A stretch of 64,000 nt of DNA from Neoarius graeffei (GCF_027579695.1 NC_083587.1:43380232-43444231); one strand, 5' to 3'. Positions 37,036 to 50,800 are shown, numbered from the stretch's first letter. The notes: generated by a model from the letters alone, not told the origin. Program-made: numbers and translations.

Positions 37036-40000
37036 TCCAAGCTCGTGTTTCACTCTCACTAGTGCTCTGTAAGGCTTTTTCCTGGTGATATCCTGGTGAT
37101 ATTCGTTACACTTCTACCCGGCGTGAAGCACTCACAGTCATGTGGTTGTGACGTCATCGTAAACAAATCCGTTCTACTCATCCAGACGACTTCACAACGG
37201 CAACGTTGCCAGATCTTTCCACTCTGGAACCCGTTCTCAAAAAGATTGCGTTTTGGGCACCCAAAACGCCGGTGCCGTGTGGACGCCAGGCCTAAATGAT
37301 AAGCAATTGTATCGGAGTCACCTGAATCCGTTGCCGTGTGGACAGGGCCTTAGGTGTGAAATCTCCTGGGTAGGGACAAAAGGATAGCATTGTAAGTGGT
37401 AGATAAGTGGTGTCACAGACCTCTTTCTTTGTGTGAGGGAGGGTTTTTCCAATTTCACATAGATGGCTTCCTTTACTCCTGTTTCAAACCATCTGTCTTC
37501 CCTGTCTAATGTGTATTTTGCTGTCCTCAAAGGAGTGTGCCTTTTTGTTTGTAGGTGTAAATAGACAACAGAGTCTTGGCATGAAGAGTTGTCCCTCCGG
37601 TGTTGGGCTACATGTTTGTTTAGTAGAAAAACCACCCCGCAACAGAGGAAGAGGTCTGCGAGGAGGTCAAGGCTTTATAGCCAACATGAAATCTGTGTTT
37701 GCTCAACTAAATGAATGTTAAGGGGAAAGTTGTTGCTGAACATGCTGTTTGTACTTGCAGAAATCCCTCCAGGAAAGTTAGCTTGTGGTTAGCTATTTGG
37801 AATTCAGCAAGCTATAAAAACATTGTATATGGACTTTACAGAGCTCAATCCTCCCATCCATCCATCCATCCATCCATCCATCCATCCATCCATCCAGTGT
37901 AATATAGTCCTTTAAACAGATCTACTCTGCTTCCTTCCTTCCATATATAAATCATTATAATGACAACCACGTAAGAACATATCATGTAATATAGATAGCC
38001 CTTTATCTGTTTGCCGTATAAAAATCAGCACACACAAATGCCAAAATACTGTAAATAGCCCAGAAATATGTTTTGAACTTAAATTCTTACTTGTGGAAGG
38101 TGATCCCTCTTGAGTTCCAATATCTGTTGGAATAATGGGTGCAATTCATTACAAAGTATTCATGTCCCTTACAAGGACTTTTGCCCACTTACTTTTCTGT
38201 CATTTTAAAGGACACTGAACAATCAACTTTCCAACATGGCATCATAACGAGCCCAGGGCACACCAATACATTCAATGCAGTGTGTGTCCCTTCTAGCGTA
38301 TTATTACAGCCCTAGTATACTTCAGCAGATACCGTAGAGCTTCTAGCAATGCAAAAACAAATATGTGCATGGGTGTCTCTAATACATACTTGATTTTTGC
38401 AAGTTGAACGCATGCGCAATACCACTAGTGGTATACTTAGGCCCTGTCCACACGGCAACGGATTCAGGTGACTCCGATACAATTGCTTATCGTTTAGGCC
38501 TGGCGTCCACACGGCACCGGTGTTTTGGGTGCCCAAAACGCAATCTTTTTGAGAACGGGTTCCAGAGTGGAAAGATCTGGCAACGTTGCCGTTGTGAAGT
38601 CGTCTGGATGAGTAGAACGGATTTGTTTACAATGATGTCACAACCACATGACTGTGAGTGCTTCACGCCGGGTAGAAGTGTAACGAATATCACCAGGATA
38701 TCACCAGGAAAAAGCCTTACAGAGCACTAGTGAGAGTGAAACACGAGCTTGGATATTATTATTATTATTATTATTATTATTATGTTCAGTGTTAGTTCAC
38801 AGTAGTAATGCAAGAAGCAGAATAGTGACAGTAATAGTGAAGCAAAAACATGCAATTGTACAAACACTGCAGCTCTACAGCAAAATATTCATTTATGAAA
38901 TGGTCTGATTCTTAACACCAGTAGTGCCAATGATCTTCTCATTGCGATGCGATGCGAGTTGTCAACAAGTCCTATAACTTGGTTCATGAAACGGGCTTAC
39001 AAAATATTTTCACTGTGAATATTTATTGTGTAATGGTGCAAAGTGAGAGAGAGAGAGAGACTCTGCCCTTAGGGCAGAGTCAATCCCGCCAGCAAAAATA
39101 GGGGAAAAAAGGAGCGATCTCACCTCTTCAGATGTTAGTTTTAGTTCTACAGTACATTCCTCAAAAAGGGCGTAGAGGAGCAAATTAATCCATCAACGTG
39201 TAGTATTCAATTTATTCCGGACCATTAAAGACGCCGCCTTCCGCGTAGAATCATACGTCATCCTCGCCGCCATATTGGATAGGTCAAAGCGGAGAATAAA
39301 GATTCATGCGCTGCCTTTAACTGTACCAACAGGTTTACCGTCCAAACGAGATCACATGGGATTACCTTTCACAGGTGAGAAACAACAAATTAATCCATCA
39401 ACGTGTAGTATTCAATTTATTCCGGACCATTAAAGACGCCGCCTTCCGCGTAGAATCATACGTCATCCTCGCCGCCATATTGGAAAGGTCAAAGCAGAGA
39501 ATAAAGATTAGCTGCGTTTAACTGTACCAACAGGTTTGCCGTCCAAACGAGATCACATGGAATTACCTTTCACAGGTGAGACTGGAAAAATACTTTTCAT
39601 TGTATTTGGTCATTATAATGTAATTTTACGAACAGATTTTCCTGACTTTGTGGCTAATATGAAGTCTCGCGCATAATAGTTTATGCGCATGCATCCTTAC
39701 TTCTTCTATTGTTCTGGTGTCTCCGAAGGGACCGTCTTACAGCGCCCCTAGAGGTGTGGCATGTGTATTGCATCGTTTTCAGCAAGCGTTGCGTTGCCAT
39801 ATGGACCTGATATTTTACTGATCGTTGCCCATTTGGACGTGATATATTTTTAAATAACATCTCGTTGCCGTTGTCGTGTGGATGTAGCCTTAATCAATAT
39901 AGTCAATGCAATATAAGTAACAGCTAAACAGTAAACAATTTGTGCCCTATTTAGTTATTATGGAATATCTATGGCTGTGTGTGTGGCAGTGGGGGCATGG

Positions 40001-43000
40001 TCAAGCATCAGCTGTGGGCAACGAGGAGTCAGGTAGAACCAGCAGGTAACGATGAGTTGATGGTGTTTGATTACTGGTCATTTACTTGTGTGCCTTTTGT
40101 GTGTTCTTTCAGAGAGAAACCAGTAATCCGAGAGAGAGCTGAATTATCCAGCACCTTGTGTAAAAAGTAGAGAGAAAAATAAAGTTGCTGAAAAGAGATC
40201 TCGAAGTTAAAAATAAAGCGTACCTTAAGTTTTTCAACTTGTCTCCCATTTCCTCATTCCCTGAGCTGCAAGATTTTTACACTGCAATAACTAAAAAACG
40301 AACTAACACTAAAAAATAAGAACTAAATTAAAACTAGCCAGTTCTTCAAAATAAAAAGTAAAACTTCTTATTGGCCATTTCTATTGGCCAGGGATTTATG
40401 CTGATGTCCGCAGGTGGTGTGCAGCATGTTGCGAATGCCAGCTGGTAAATCCAGCGGCCACACCAGAAGCTCCCTTGTGCCTATTGCCACTGATGGAGAT
40501 CCCCTTCAAAAGAATTAGCATGGATCTCATCGGGCCATTAGATCGATCTGCATGCGGGTATCACTTTGTATTAGTCATTGTGAAATTTGCAACGCGAAAC
40601 CTGGAAGCAGTGCCTCTCCACAATATCTCAGCATGCAGTGTTGCAGAGGCACTCTTCTGCATTATCTCCCGAGTCAGGATTCTGAAAGAAATCCTGACTG
40701 TTCAAGGCACTACATTTATGTCACGCACACTGTGCTAATTATATGAATTATTTGGGATTAAATTGATTTGGACTAGTGTTTATCATCCTCAAACAGACGG
40801 GCTGGTCGAACAATTTAGCCAAACACTTAAGAACATGATTTGTAAGTTCGTTCACGGGGATGCTAAAAATTGAGAGAAGTGGCTCAACCCTCTGTTGTTT
40901 GCAGTGCATGAGGTCCCACAAGCCTCCACCGGGTTTTCCCCTTTTGAATTGCTGCATGTACACAACCCCGTGGTGTCTTAGACATCATTAAAGAAAACTG
41001 GGAGGAAGGGCCTTCTCAAAGTAAAAATGAAATTCAATACGTTTTAACCTGAGAGCAAAACTCCATGCACTGAGTCACATAACCCAGGTGAACTTGATAC
41101 AGGCCCAAGAACATCAATCTTGCCTGTACAACAGAGGGGCATGGCTATGGGAATTTGCCCCAGGAGATAAAGTCTTCATTTTACTGCCCACCTCAAGTTC
41201 AAAATTGCTTGCCAAGTGACAAGGGCCCTTTGAGGTCACACAGCGAATTGGGGAGGTCGACTATGAAGTCAAACGGCCAGATAGGAGTGACATGTCAATG
41301 TCAACCCAATCTCCTGAAACCGTGGAGAGAAGAGGTTCCTGTGGCTCTGGTGATGGTAGTTCTGGAGAAGGTGGAGCTGGGACTGGAGGTAAGTCCAAAA
41401 AGTGCAGCCCAATTCACCCCGGTCCCCTGTGGAGACCACCACTCACCATCCCAGAGAGCACAGGTAATTGGGTTGCAGAAGGAATTCTCTGATGTGTTCT
41501 CGCCCCTCCCTGGTCACACTAACCTCAGAGAACATCACACTGAGACTCCCCTGGGGTGGTGGTGCACAGCTGCCAATATTGGCTCCACGAACACAAGACA
41601 AATGTGGTTTGGGATGAACTTCAAGCTATGCTTAAAGCATATACGCAGAGCCATTTACTCACTTTCATTTATAAATGCCTTGAGACCTCAAGAATGGCAC
41701 AGGAATAGTTTTAAGCATTAACAATAAATCTAATATAGTAATTTTTACGATTAAAGTGATTCATATAGGTAACGGTCTGAGTGAATGACCTTGACGTCCA
41801 TAACGTCACAGCAGAAAGTCTATTGGTCTCATTGCCATTTCCGCTATGGACCCTTTTCACGTGACATCACGACAAACGCGGCCGCCATTTTGGACATGTA
41901 CTACCAGTAGTTTACCACAGCCAACATTGAGGAACGGCAGCAAAGAAAGTGTTTATTTTCAGCAAGACTTCCATCATGCCACTATATTGTTGTGCACCTG
42001 GATGTAGTAACCATCAACAAACAAGGCAAGGGTTATCATTTTATTGGATCCCGGTAGATGCTGACCGACGGAGAAGATGGATAGCGGCATACCAACGCTT
42101 GTGTAGTGACCACTTTGTTGGAGGTAAGACGAATAAAATTAGCCAGAAAAGGCATTGCATTGCTGTTAACATTCCATTCTAGTTTACTGTAATTATGATC
42201 TGGCAGCTATTTACACCGGATCCAGTGTAAATAGCTGCCGGAGCCAACGTCCGAGGTTCCGGAGCGCGCTAGCTTGCGGCCGGCCGGAGCGCACTCAGGC
42301 AAGCTTGGACGTTGGCTCCGGCAGCTATTTACACTGGATCCAGTGTAAATAGCTGCCGGAGCCAACGTCCGAGGTTCCGAGCGCGCTAGCTTGCGGCCGG
42401 CCGGATCGCGCTCCGGCAAGCTCGGACGTTGGCTCCGGCAGCTATTTACACTGGATCCGGTGTAAATAGCTGCCAGATCATAATTACAGTAAACTAGTAA
42501 ATACAGTTTTCTGCATCTCGCTCCTTTTTCTTTTATGTTTGTCGCCTTCCTCGCATTCAAACCGATTCGAGCCGAAGTCCACTACATGTCCAAAATGGCG
42601 GTCGTGTTTACGAAGGTCACGTGACTGAAAAGGGTCTATACTAAAACACAGAGCTGACTGCAACCCTGATTCTCCATTTTGAGCTAATTTATCACCATGC
42701 CACGTAGATGTGTTTTAGGCCAGTACAGCAACACAACAGAAGATGGATTTATGTTGCATTCATGGCCCAAGAATGTTCAAACTGCAAAGATTTGGATGCG
42801 TTTTGCGAGAAGTTCACGGGCACATTGGGCGCCTATGAAGTGGTCTCTCCTCTGCTCTGCACATTTTACTGAAGACTCGTACGAGACCTCTGATCTGTTT
42901 AGGAGCGTTGGCTATAAGCCTGTATTGCAAGAGGGTGCAGTACCAGCAATTAAAGAAAACTACAAGAAAAGGAAAGTATTTATTTTTTTTTTTTTTTAAA

Positions 43001-44848
43001 GGAAAGTGAGTTCAGTTGCACCAGTCCTTCCGGAGTGAGCCGAGGGTTGTTGCTAAAACCCGGGATGGAACGGAATGGGACATATCGCTTGGGCAGTGAC
43101 CTCCCTGCAGTTGATGCTAAAATCTGTGACATCCTGTTCCATCCCGGGTTTTAGTAATTGCCTGAGCCCAGCAGTAATGGTGGAATACACAGTATGAAGA
43201 AAAGTGAATAAGTGGAGCAGCCGTCTTATTTCTAAACTGAATATTGCTGCCATCTCTCCCTTACATGGAAGAAGTGACTGAACGGAGAACTGAACAAACA
43301 ACTGAAAGTCAGATGGTTTCAAAAACAATTGACCTTCAAGAAGCGAGAACACAGACGGGGAAGCTCCGACCAGAGGTGGAAAGTAACGAATTACATTACT
43401 CGCGTTACTGTACTTGAGTAGCTTTTTTGTGTACTTATACTTTTTCAAGTAATTTTTAAAGAGTGTACTTTTACTTTTACTTAAGTATGTTTTCTTTTAA
43501 GTAGTGTACTTCGGTACATTTTACATCACAACCGTTACTGAGTAAAAAAAAAATAAAATAAAAAATAAAAAAAGGCTAAAACGGAGAAGGGGAAATGTGT
43601 TCTGGAAATGAATCATGGGAAGGACAGTTGTCGCGCGCGCGAGTCTCACACAGATGATGGCGGACATGCACCGGCGCTTTAAGGGGGGGGGCTTCGGGGG
43701 GCTCAAGCCCCTGGGCCACAGCCAATCAGGGGCCTTGTAATATTAATAAAATAATAAACTGTCGGAATCGTGGGCCTACATTAATGTACGGATAGAAATA
43801 AGGTTAGAAATAAATGAGCACACAGTAGCCTGCTGTAAGAGACATGGTGGATGTGGTTCGCGAAACGAACATCCACAACCGGACCAGAATAAAATGTAAC
43901 AAAATGTAATGTCACGCACGAAAGCGCGCCAAAGACTGCAGACTACTGAGACACAAATTTAGAGGCTTTGAAAGATGAAGCGTTCACATGTTAGCGGGGC
44001 GCATAAAAGGAAAAAAGAGAGATGCAGGTAATGATAGAATCGTTGCCTAAAGTCACAGACTTTTTTAAGGTAAGGCTCACCAATCTGTTCAGAATATCAG
44101 CTACTTATCAGTTATCAGCCTACCAGCAGCTAGGCTATGTGCAGCTAGGCTAGATATGCTATGATCTGTCCAACAGTAAAATAAATCAGTTGTGATTTGA
44201 ATACGTGTCGTGTGATTTGCGTTATAATCCTGTTAGTATAATAGCATATTTCGATGGGGATAATAAAATGTCTAAAACGGCATCTACTGAAGAAATTGAT
44301 GAAAAGATTGTAGCCTATAATGTTCACAGTTCGGGCAGCAGACAGAGTAAGCATACTGAGGGGAATCGCAATACAAAGCTAGCGCAGATCCACATTTCTC
44401 GCTAGCTGTGTTGGGTGTGTTGTTAACCCGTGTGGATTTAAGTGAAATACTTGAGAAGTTCTGTGGTCAAGACAACATTTTAAGGTAAGGACGCTTGATT
44501 ATTAATGTTTGCCCGCTGTGGCTTGTTGTTGACGAAAGGCCCACATGATTTTGCCTTATGCAGCTACTGCTAGCGTCATGCTTTGAACTAGGTTAAGCTC
44601 ATTTGCGCTAAAGGATGGGTTTATTGAAGGACTTTGATGTAGCTAGTTTCTTTTTAAAAAATCGTATGCTCAAAACAGTATGCCCGTGTTCATCATGTTT
44701 AACTTTTTTCTTGCTGGAGTGCGTGAAATAGGGCTGTGCGATGTCCCCTTAATTGGCATCGACGATGTTTACAGTGCAAACATCGTGATGAACGATCATA
44801 TCGTGGGTGGGGGCGGGGGCGGGGATTTTAATACCACATTATTAAATA

Positions 44849-44881
<33 letters not shown>

Positions 44882-47800
44882 AAGTATTAGATACTCATCC
44901 GAGGCTTTGGCATGTTAAGAAAAAAAAGCGCTAGGTGATGTGGAATATTTGGCCTTGATAACGGATATGTGGTCCAGCTGCAATATGATGCCCTACGGTA
45001 TATGTCAGCTACCGTACATTATGTGGCCCGAGAGTGGGCAATGCAGTCCAAATGCCTGCAGACAAGTTTCATGCCAGAGACACATTCAGCGGACAATTTA
45101 GAAGACGCATTGCGCGAGACACTTGCCGAATGGAAAATAGAGGAGAAAAAGATCGCCTGTATAACAACGGGGCGAATATTGTCACAGCCATCAGGCAATT
45201 GAAATGGCCGTGGTTAAGTTGTTTTGGGCACAATTTGAACCTGGCCATAACCAACTCGCTTGCGCAACAGAGGGCCAGTACAGACCGAGCGTTTGGAGTT
45301 TGCCGAGCAGTCAAAACTGCGTTTGCGCACAGCTGGCTTCGGAGAAATGAGCTGCGCAAAGCGCAGGTGGAAACAAACCTCCCCGAGCACTCACTGATCA
45401 CGGCAAGATATTAATCTGCTCTAACAATGAAAGACTAGTATTCAAACTATGAGAAGAAACTACACTTAAGCTATTACTCATTGTTTATTTACACCATATC
45501 AATTGAAGATGCGTTTCGGCCTTTAGTGCGCACTTGAACGCGCTAATTTTTCCAATTTATTAGTGTTTGAATTATTGCACCAGCTTTTAAAATCATGATT
45601 TAATATTGTTTTTTTACTGTCTTTACATTTGTCAGAATCACCTTCATTCTTCCATTTGGTTTGACATTATGGCTTAGAGTGGACCATTTTGAGTCTGAAA
45701 GTAGGCCTATTTACCAGATTAAAGTTATTTGACTTCTGCCGAAGTCTGCGCTTCACTGCCGTTTGATAAGGTGCAATATTTCCCGACTGTTAATAGTGGC
45801 TATTTGTTTGAACAACATGACAAATTTTACATTAAAAGTATAGTGTAGGCTAAAAAATGAAGTCAAAATTTATTATTAGTGGCATACTGTATTTGTGTAA
45901 CCACATGTTATGTTCACTAGCACGTCCCTGCACCATAGCCTACGTGAACAAGTGGTAATAGGATATTACTTTATAATGATTTATATAATTATGTATTTAT
46001 AATAATATGTTATATATTTATATATTAAACAAAACTAACTAACTAAACTAACAAAAAACTAACTTTTTAGGTTAAATAGGCCCAGATGATACCGTATATG
46101 CATGATTATGACAGGAGGGGGCGTGGTATCACGATGGTGGCTCTCCATCATGATGGATGACCACCATCGTCGATGGACGATGGCATCGTCTATCGGCACA
46201 GCCCTAGCGTGAAATATTGTTGCAAGTGGTATTTTGATGCAGTCATGTCAAAAAGGCAGTTGAATGCACGGTCTCATTCAAGGAGAAGGAAGACTTGCAT
46301 GATGCTTGAACATAGATCGGTAAAATAGACCCTAGTAGGACTTGGTTTCGTGTATTTCGGTCTGTAGAGTTATGAGTTTGGCCGCTGTCCATGGTGTTTA
46401 CGTTTCATGTGGCCGCCGAGCCAAGTACCTTGACTTGCAGTGAAAGTTTGTTTTCATGCCGCCGAGCTATTTTTATGTATTTAATTTTTTAAAAGGACTT
46501 GTCTGTAGGTGTGTGTGTTTTATGTTTACAACACATAGGTCTACATTATAGCGCACGCAGGCTTGTGTGGTTATCTCTGGCCATGCCCCTGCGTGAAAGT
46601 TACGCAGTATCACTGTCCTGTCCGTGGTAATAATCAGAACTGGCTCTGTAATGATAATGCGTGCGTTCTTCTCTCCCTCTGTGGTCGGATGTGTTGAGCG
46701 ATGTGAGCGTGGGCCTTGCGCAGCTACCCTGAGCCAAACGTAACCTATCGTAGGCTTCTAGGCTAATTACGCACTTACACTGTAAATGCTTGACACGTAT
46801 TGCAAATAAAATAAGAGTGTTTTCCTGGCCAACGGTAAAGGTAGGGTTGACAGGTAGCCTATGAGGGGCCTAGCCCCTGGGCCACAGGTGTTGATAAAGC
46901 GCCCCTGCGGACATGGAGGAGACCGAGGAACCTGTGGTGGATGACCCTGCAGAAAACGCAATTTCTTCCAGTAATGAAGTGCACCCCTGGCCCTACATAC
47001 GTGATCACTTCAGCTTCGTAGAGAAAAGGGGTGACAGTTTCATTATGCAATGCAGATTATGTGTGCCCAAGAAGACAACCATTGCGGCATACAAAAATTC
47101 GACGTCTAATCTGCGCAAGCATGTTGAGGTAAGTATTGTCATTGGCATCATAATCACGGGCGCAGATAGAGGGTGGGACGGGTGGGATTCATCCCACCCA
47201 GATTTAAATTCACCTCGTTTGGTCCCCCCCCCCACTTATAGGGAGGAAAAAACGTCTATGCTGTCTTTCTTTGCAGAAGGCAAACCTCACGGAAAAATCA
47301 AAAGACTAATTACCATTCGGTTTATTGAGGTGCACAGCAGTGTATACATAGTTGCAACAACTCACATAAAACAAAACAAAGACTGATATTCGGTTGGTTG
47401 AGCTGCGCAGACTGCACAGGTTGCAAGCTCGAGCTTGGTTGCTATGGTTATCCACAACAAGTCTGACAGGCATATCGGGGTTGGGGTTGGTTTGCTGGCA
47501 GCTTTGTCCCCCCCAGTTTTTTGTCCCCCCCAGTTCAAAAAACGTATCTGCGCCCCTGATCATAATGTTTCCTTTCCATAGTAAAGCCGACAATAGGCTG
47601 GTTATATTCCAAAAATAGTGGATGGCATTGCTAATGTTGAAGTAGCAACCTGTTGGTACTGTAACATAACGGTAACTAGTCTGTTATTTGGTTGGCTAAT
47701 CATGCAAGCAAGTTAGCTCGCCAACCTGACGTGATCAGTCCTCCTACCATTCTACATCCAACAGGCCAGAAAGGAATACTAAGCAAAACAAATAATGTTT

Positions 47801-50800
47801 GAATTGAATTGTTCAATAACACACAGTGCACACAGGCAAGCTACGAGATTTCGGTGCAACATTTCACTTTCATATTTCGTGTACAATGCTTTGTGTGTGG
47901 TCAGGGCGATGTAAACGACATGACTGTGTGTATTGACCTTTTTTGTTTGTCTCAGTTTTAATGCAGCATTATCCTAAGCATTCAATTTGATACACTTCCT
48001 TTAAATAAAACATCTGGGTTGAGATGTACATATATCCTTGTTTCCTCTTCTTTTTCATTTTTGCACAACACAATGGAGGCAGAAAACACCCATTGTTAAA
48101 AGTAACGTTTTACTTTTACTCAAAGTACATTTTAAATGATCTACTTTTTACTTTTACTTGAGTAGATTTTTTTTGTCTGGTAACTTTACTTGTACTTAAT
48201 TTCATCAGAGTAACAGTACTTGTATTTGAGTATAATATTTTAGTACTCTTTCCACCTCTGGCTCCGACTCTCATTTAGATTAAAAAAAATGTTGTTTACC
48301 TGCATTTAGATTAATACATGTAACTTGTATTGTGTGTTTAAGTTACTGGTATAAGATTATTTAATTTGATTCAGAATGTAATCGTCTCAGTTAATCTGAT
48401 TATTTAATTAGCCTTTTACGTTTTATCAGTGAAAATACATGCATGTACATGTATGCTGCATAAGTTATAACACCTATCCTGTTTTAATGAGAGTCAACCC
48501 ACAATCAGTGAAGTCAAATCAGTCTTAGTTGAGCAAGTCGGTAACGGTATTTCTTACTTTCACCATAAATTTTTACAACCCCGATTCCAAAAAAGTTGGG
48601 ACAAAGTACAAATTGTAAATAAAAACGGAATGCAATGATGCAGAGCCTAATCTAGGGCGCATAATATGCGTTTTTTATCTGTCTGTCGCACATCCACTTT
48701 TTGGGCACGAGAGTGATATTGCATATCTATTCATTTTGTCGCGCATTTATAAGTAGAGAGCGTGTAGTCACGTTTTACTTAATCTTGTGCGTATCAATTT
48801 GTCAGCACCAGCTAGCAAGCACTGCGGTAAATATAGCATTGTTTACACACCAATCGGAAAATATCGGAAAGGACCGAAGTATTCCGAATGGTTTATTTAG
48901 CGGGTAAAACAGTTTTGTAAACTATTACATCATTAGTCACTGAACCGGAAGACAGTGTATCTCAACCGATTGTGTGAAGTGTTTTAAAAATACCCAAAAG
49001 CACATGGCATATCGTTCTGTCTCATCCAAACATAACAATAAGTTTGTGTACAAATATGATCTTAGAGTAATTATATGACAGTGTGAAGACATACCAAGTC
49101 ATTTGATTCTGATTGATAATGGTTTTTGAAGTTTGAATTTGATATTTTCCTAATGCCAATATACAATTAGTTTGATAATGTTTGGTATTATGTAAGTTTT
49201 ATTTTAAAATATTATGAAATATATTTAATCTGTTCTTGTGTAATTGTAGGTACTGTAAGATTGTAAATGATAGAGATTATATACTTTTTAGGAAGTCTGA
49301 ATTTTGAGATTATCTCCAGTCATTTATGTCAAAATCTAGTTTAAACATAGGTAGATTGTTTAATGTTTTTCACTTTCATGAAAGGTGGTCTGAACAAAAC
49401 AAATATGATAGCATTTTTAAATATTTAATAGTGATTTTATTTTATTCAGAAAGTCAGATTTTTCATCTTATTATTAATTAATAGTGGCAAGACTACATGG
49501 ATTATAGACTTAACTATATCAAATGATGTAATATTAACCTAGTCATATTTGATAGGCGTCCCTGATTTCCATAAAGAACTTCAAATTTTGATTCCTCTGA
49601 CCACAGAACAGTTTTCCACTTTGCCACAGTCCATTTTAAATGAGCCTTGGCCCAGAGAAGACGTCTGCGCTTCTGGATCATGTTTAGATCCGGCTTCTTC
49701 TTTGAACTATAGAGTTTTAGCTGGCAACGGCGGATGGCACGGCGAATTGTGTTCACAGATAATGTTCTCTGGAAATATTCCTGAGCCCATTTTGTGATTT
49801 CCAATACAGAAGCATGCCTGTATGTGATGCAGTGCCGTCTAAGGGCCTGAAGATCACGGGCACCCAGTATGGTTTTCCGGCCTTGACCCTTACGCACAGA
49901 GATTCTTCCAGATTCTCTGAATCTTTTGATGATATTATGCACTGTAGATGATATGTTCAAACTCTTTGCAATTTTACACTGTCAAACTCCTTTCTGATAT
50001 TGCGCCACTATTTGTCGGCGCAAAATTAGGGGGATTGGTGATCCTCTTCCCATCTTTACTTCTGAGAGCCGCTGCCACTCCAAGATGCTCTTTTTATACC
50101 CAGTCATGTTAATGACCTATTGCCAATTGACCTAATGAGTTGCAATTTGGTCCTCCAGCTGTTCCTTTTTTGTACCTTTAACTTTTCCAGCCTCTTATTG
50201 CCCTTGTCCCAACTTTTTTGAGATGTGTTGCTGTCATGAAATTTCAAATGAGCCAATATTTGGCATAAAATTTCAAAATGTCTCACTTTCGACATTTGAT
50301 ATGTTGTCTATGATCTACTGTGAATACAATATCAGTTTTTGAGATTTGTAAATTATTGCATTCTGTTTTTATTTACAACTTGTACTTTGTCCCAACTTTT
50401 TTGGAATCGGGGTTGTATTTATATGACTTTGGTCTATAGCTGTCAAAGGCCTCGGCCTTAAAACCGGTTCCTGCTGTGACGTCATGCACTCGGGGCTGGC
50501 TGGCTCAGTGGGGCAGCTCGAATGCCAACTTTGTGGTTGATTTTAACTCTCAAAAATATACATTTTTTTATTCCCATTTATGCAGCATACAAGAGTCAGG
50601 GATAGAGATACTATCCACTCAAATTTATTTAAAAATAAAGGCTCTGCGTATCTCCTTTAAGTTGGGAGTAACTGAGGAGTCACACAGTGACCGGAGTAAC
50701 CTGGTGGTCTTGGTTGCCAAGACCGATGGGTCGGTCCAGTTCTGTGTAGACTATAGAAAAGTCAAAGTGGTGTCTAAATTTGACACATATCCAATGCCCT

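Larger units (their letters stand above)
41847..42638 (+). mobile_element. THAP-bearing non-autonomous element (TGGACCCTTTTC ends)
   Basis: Ends TGGACCCTTTTCACGTGAC and the complement of TAGACCCTTTTCAGTCACGTG, flanked by TA. Inner ends share GGCCGCCATTTTGGACATGT in inverted form. It carries a THAP-type exon and the palindrome ladder at 42179-42497. Confidence 0.75.
43669..46907. mobile_element. hAT transposon 2 (middle)
   Basis: Ends CACCGGCGCTTTAA and complement of CAGGGGCGCTTTAT, flanked by exact 8-bp CGGACATG at 43661-43668 and 46908-46915. It carries transposon 3 and little else that is coding. Confidence 0.88.
43654..47128 (+). pseudogene. hAT BED-finger exon, split by hAT transposon 2
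   Basis: The 5' end lies at 43654-43668 (ATGATGGCGGACATG) and the rest at 46916-47128. After the split it reads [26 protein letters not shown] and [13 protein letters not shown] followed by NLRKHVE and a GTAAGT donor. The CxxC and final His positions fit a BED zinc finger, the usual N-terminal DNA-binding module of hAT transposases. Confidence 0.75.
43371..48260 (+). mobile_element. hAT transposon 1 (outer)
   Basis: Ends CAGAGGTGGAAAGTAAC and complement CTTTCCACCTCTG, flanked by exact 8-bp GCTCCGAC at 43363-43370 and 48261-48268. An 8-bp duplication is the hAT rule. It encodes a BED-type N-terminal exon only; the catalytic exons are missing. Confidence 0.92.
41636..50656 (+). mobile_element. 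Kolobok-like transposon with nested insertions
   Basis: Flanked by TTAA at 41632-41635 and 50657-50660, with ends AGCATATACGCAGAGCC and AGGAGATACGCAGAGCC (inverted). Inside is a + strand THAP exon (42697). Removing the nested pieces 41847-42638, 43371-48260 and 48586-50415 leaves about 1.5 kb. No catalytic transposase was found. Kolobok elements are known for TTAA and THAP. Confidence 0.75.

Noticed and set aside
37856..37895. Regular short repeats as a CRISPR-like array
   Set aside because: It is a plain (CATC)n microsatellite in a vertebrate genome.
47000..47390. Complete hAT transposase after the BED exon
   Set aside because: The frame runs into the MITE at 47155-47558 and no catalytic core follows; only the BED exon is supported.
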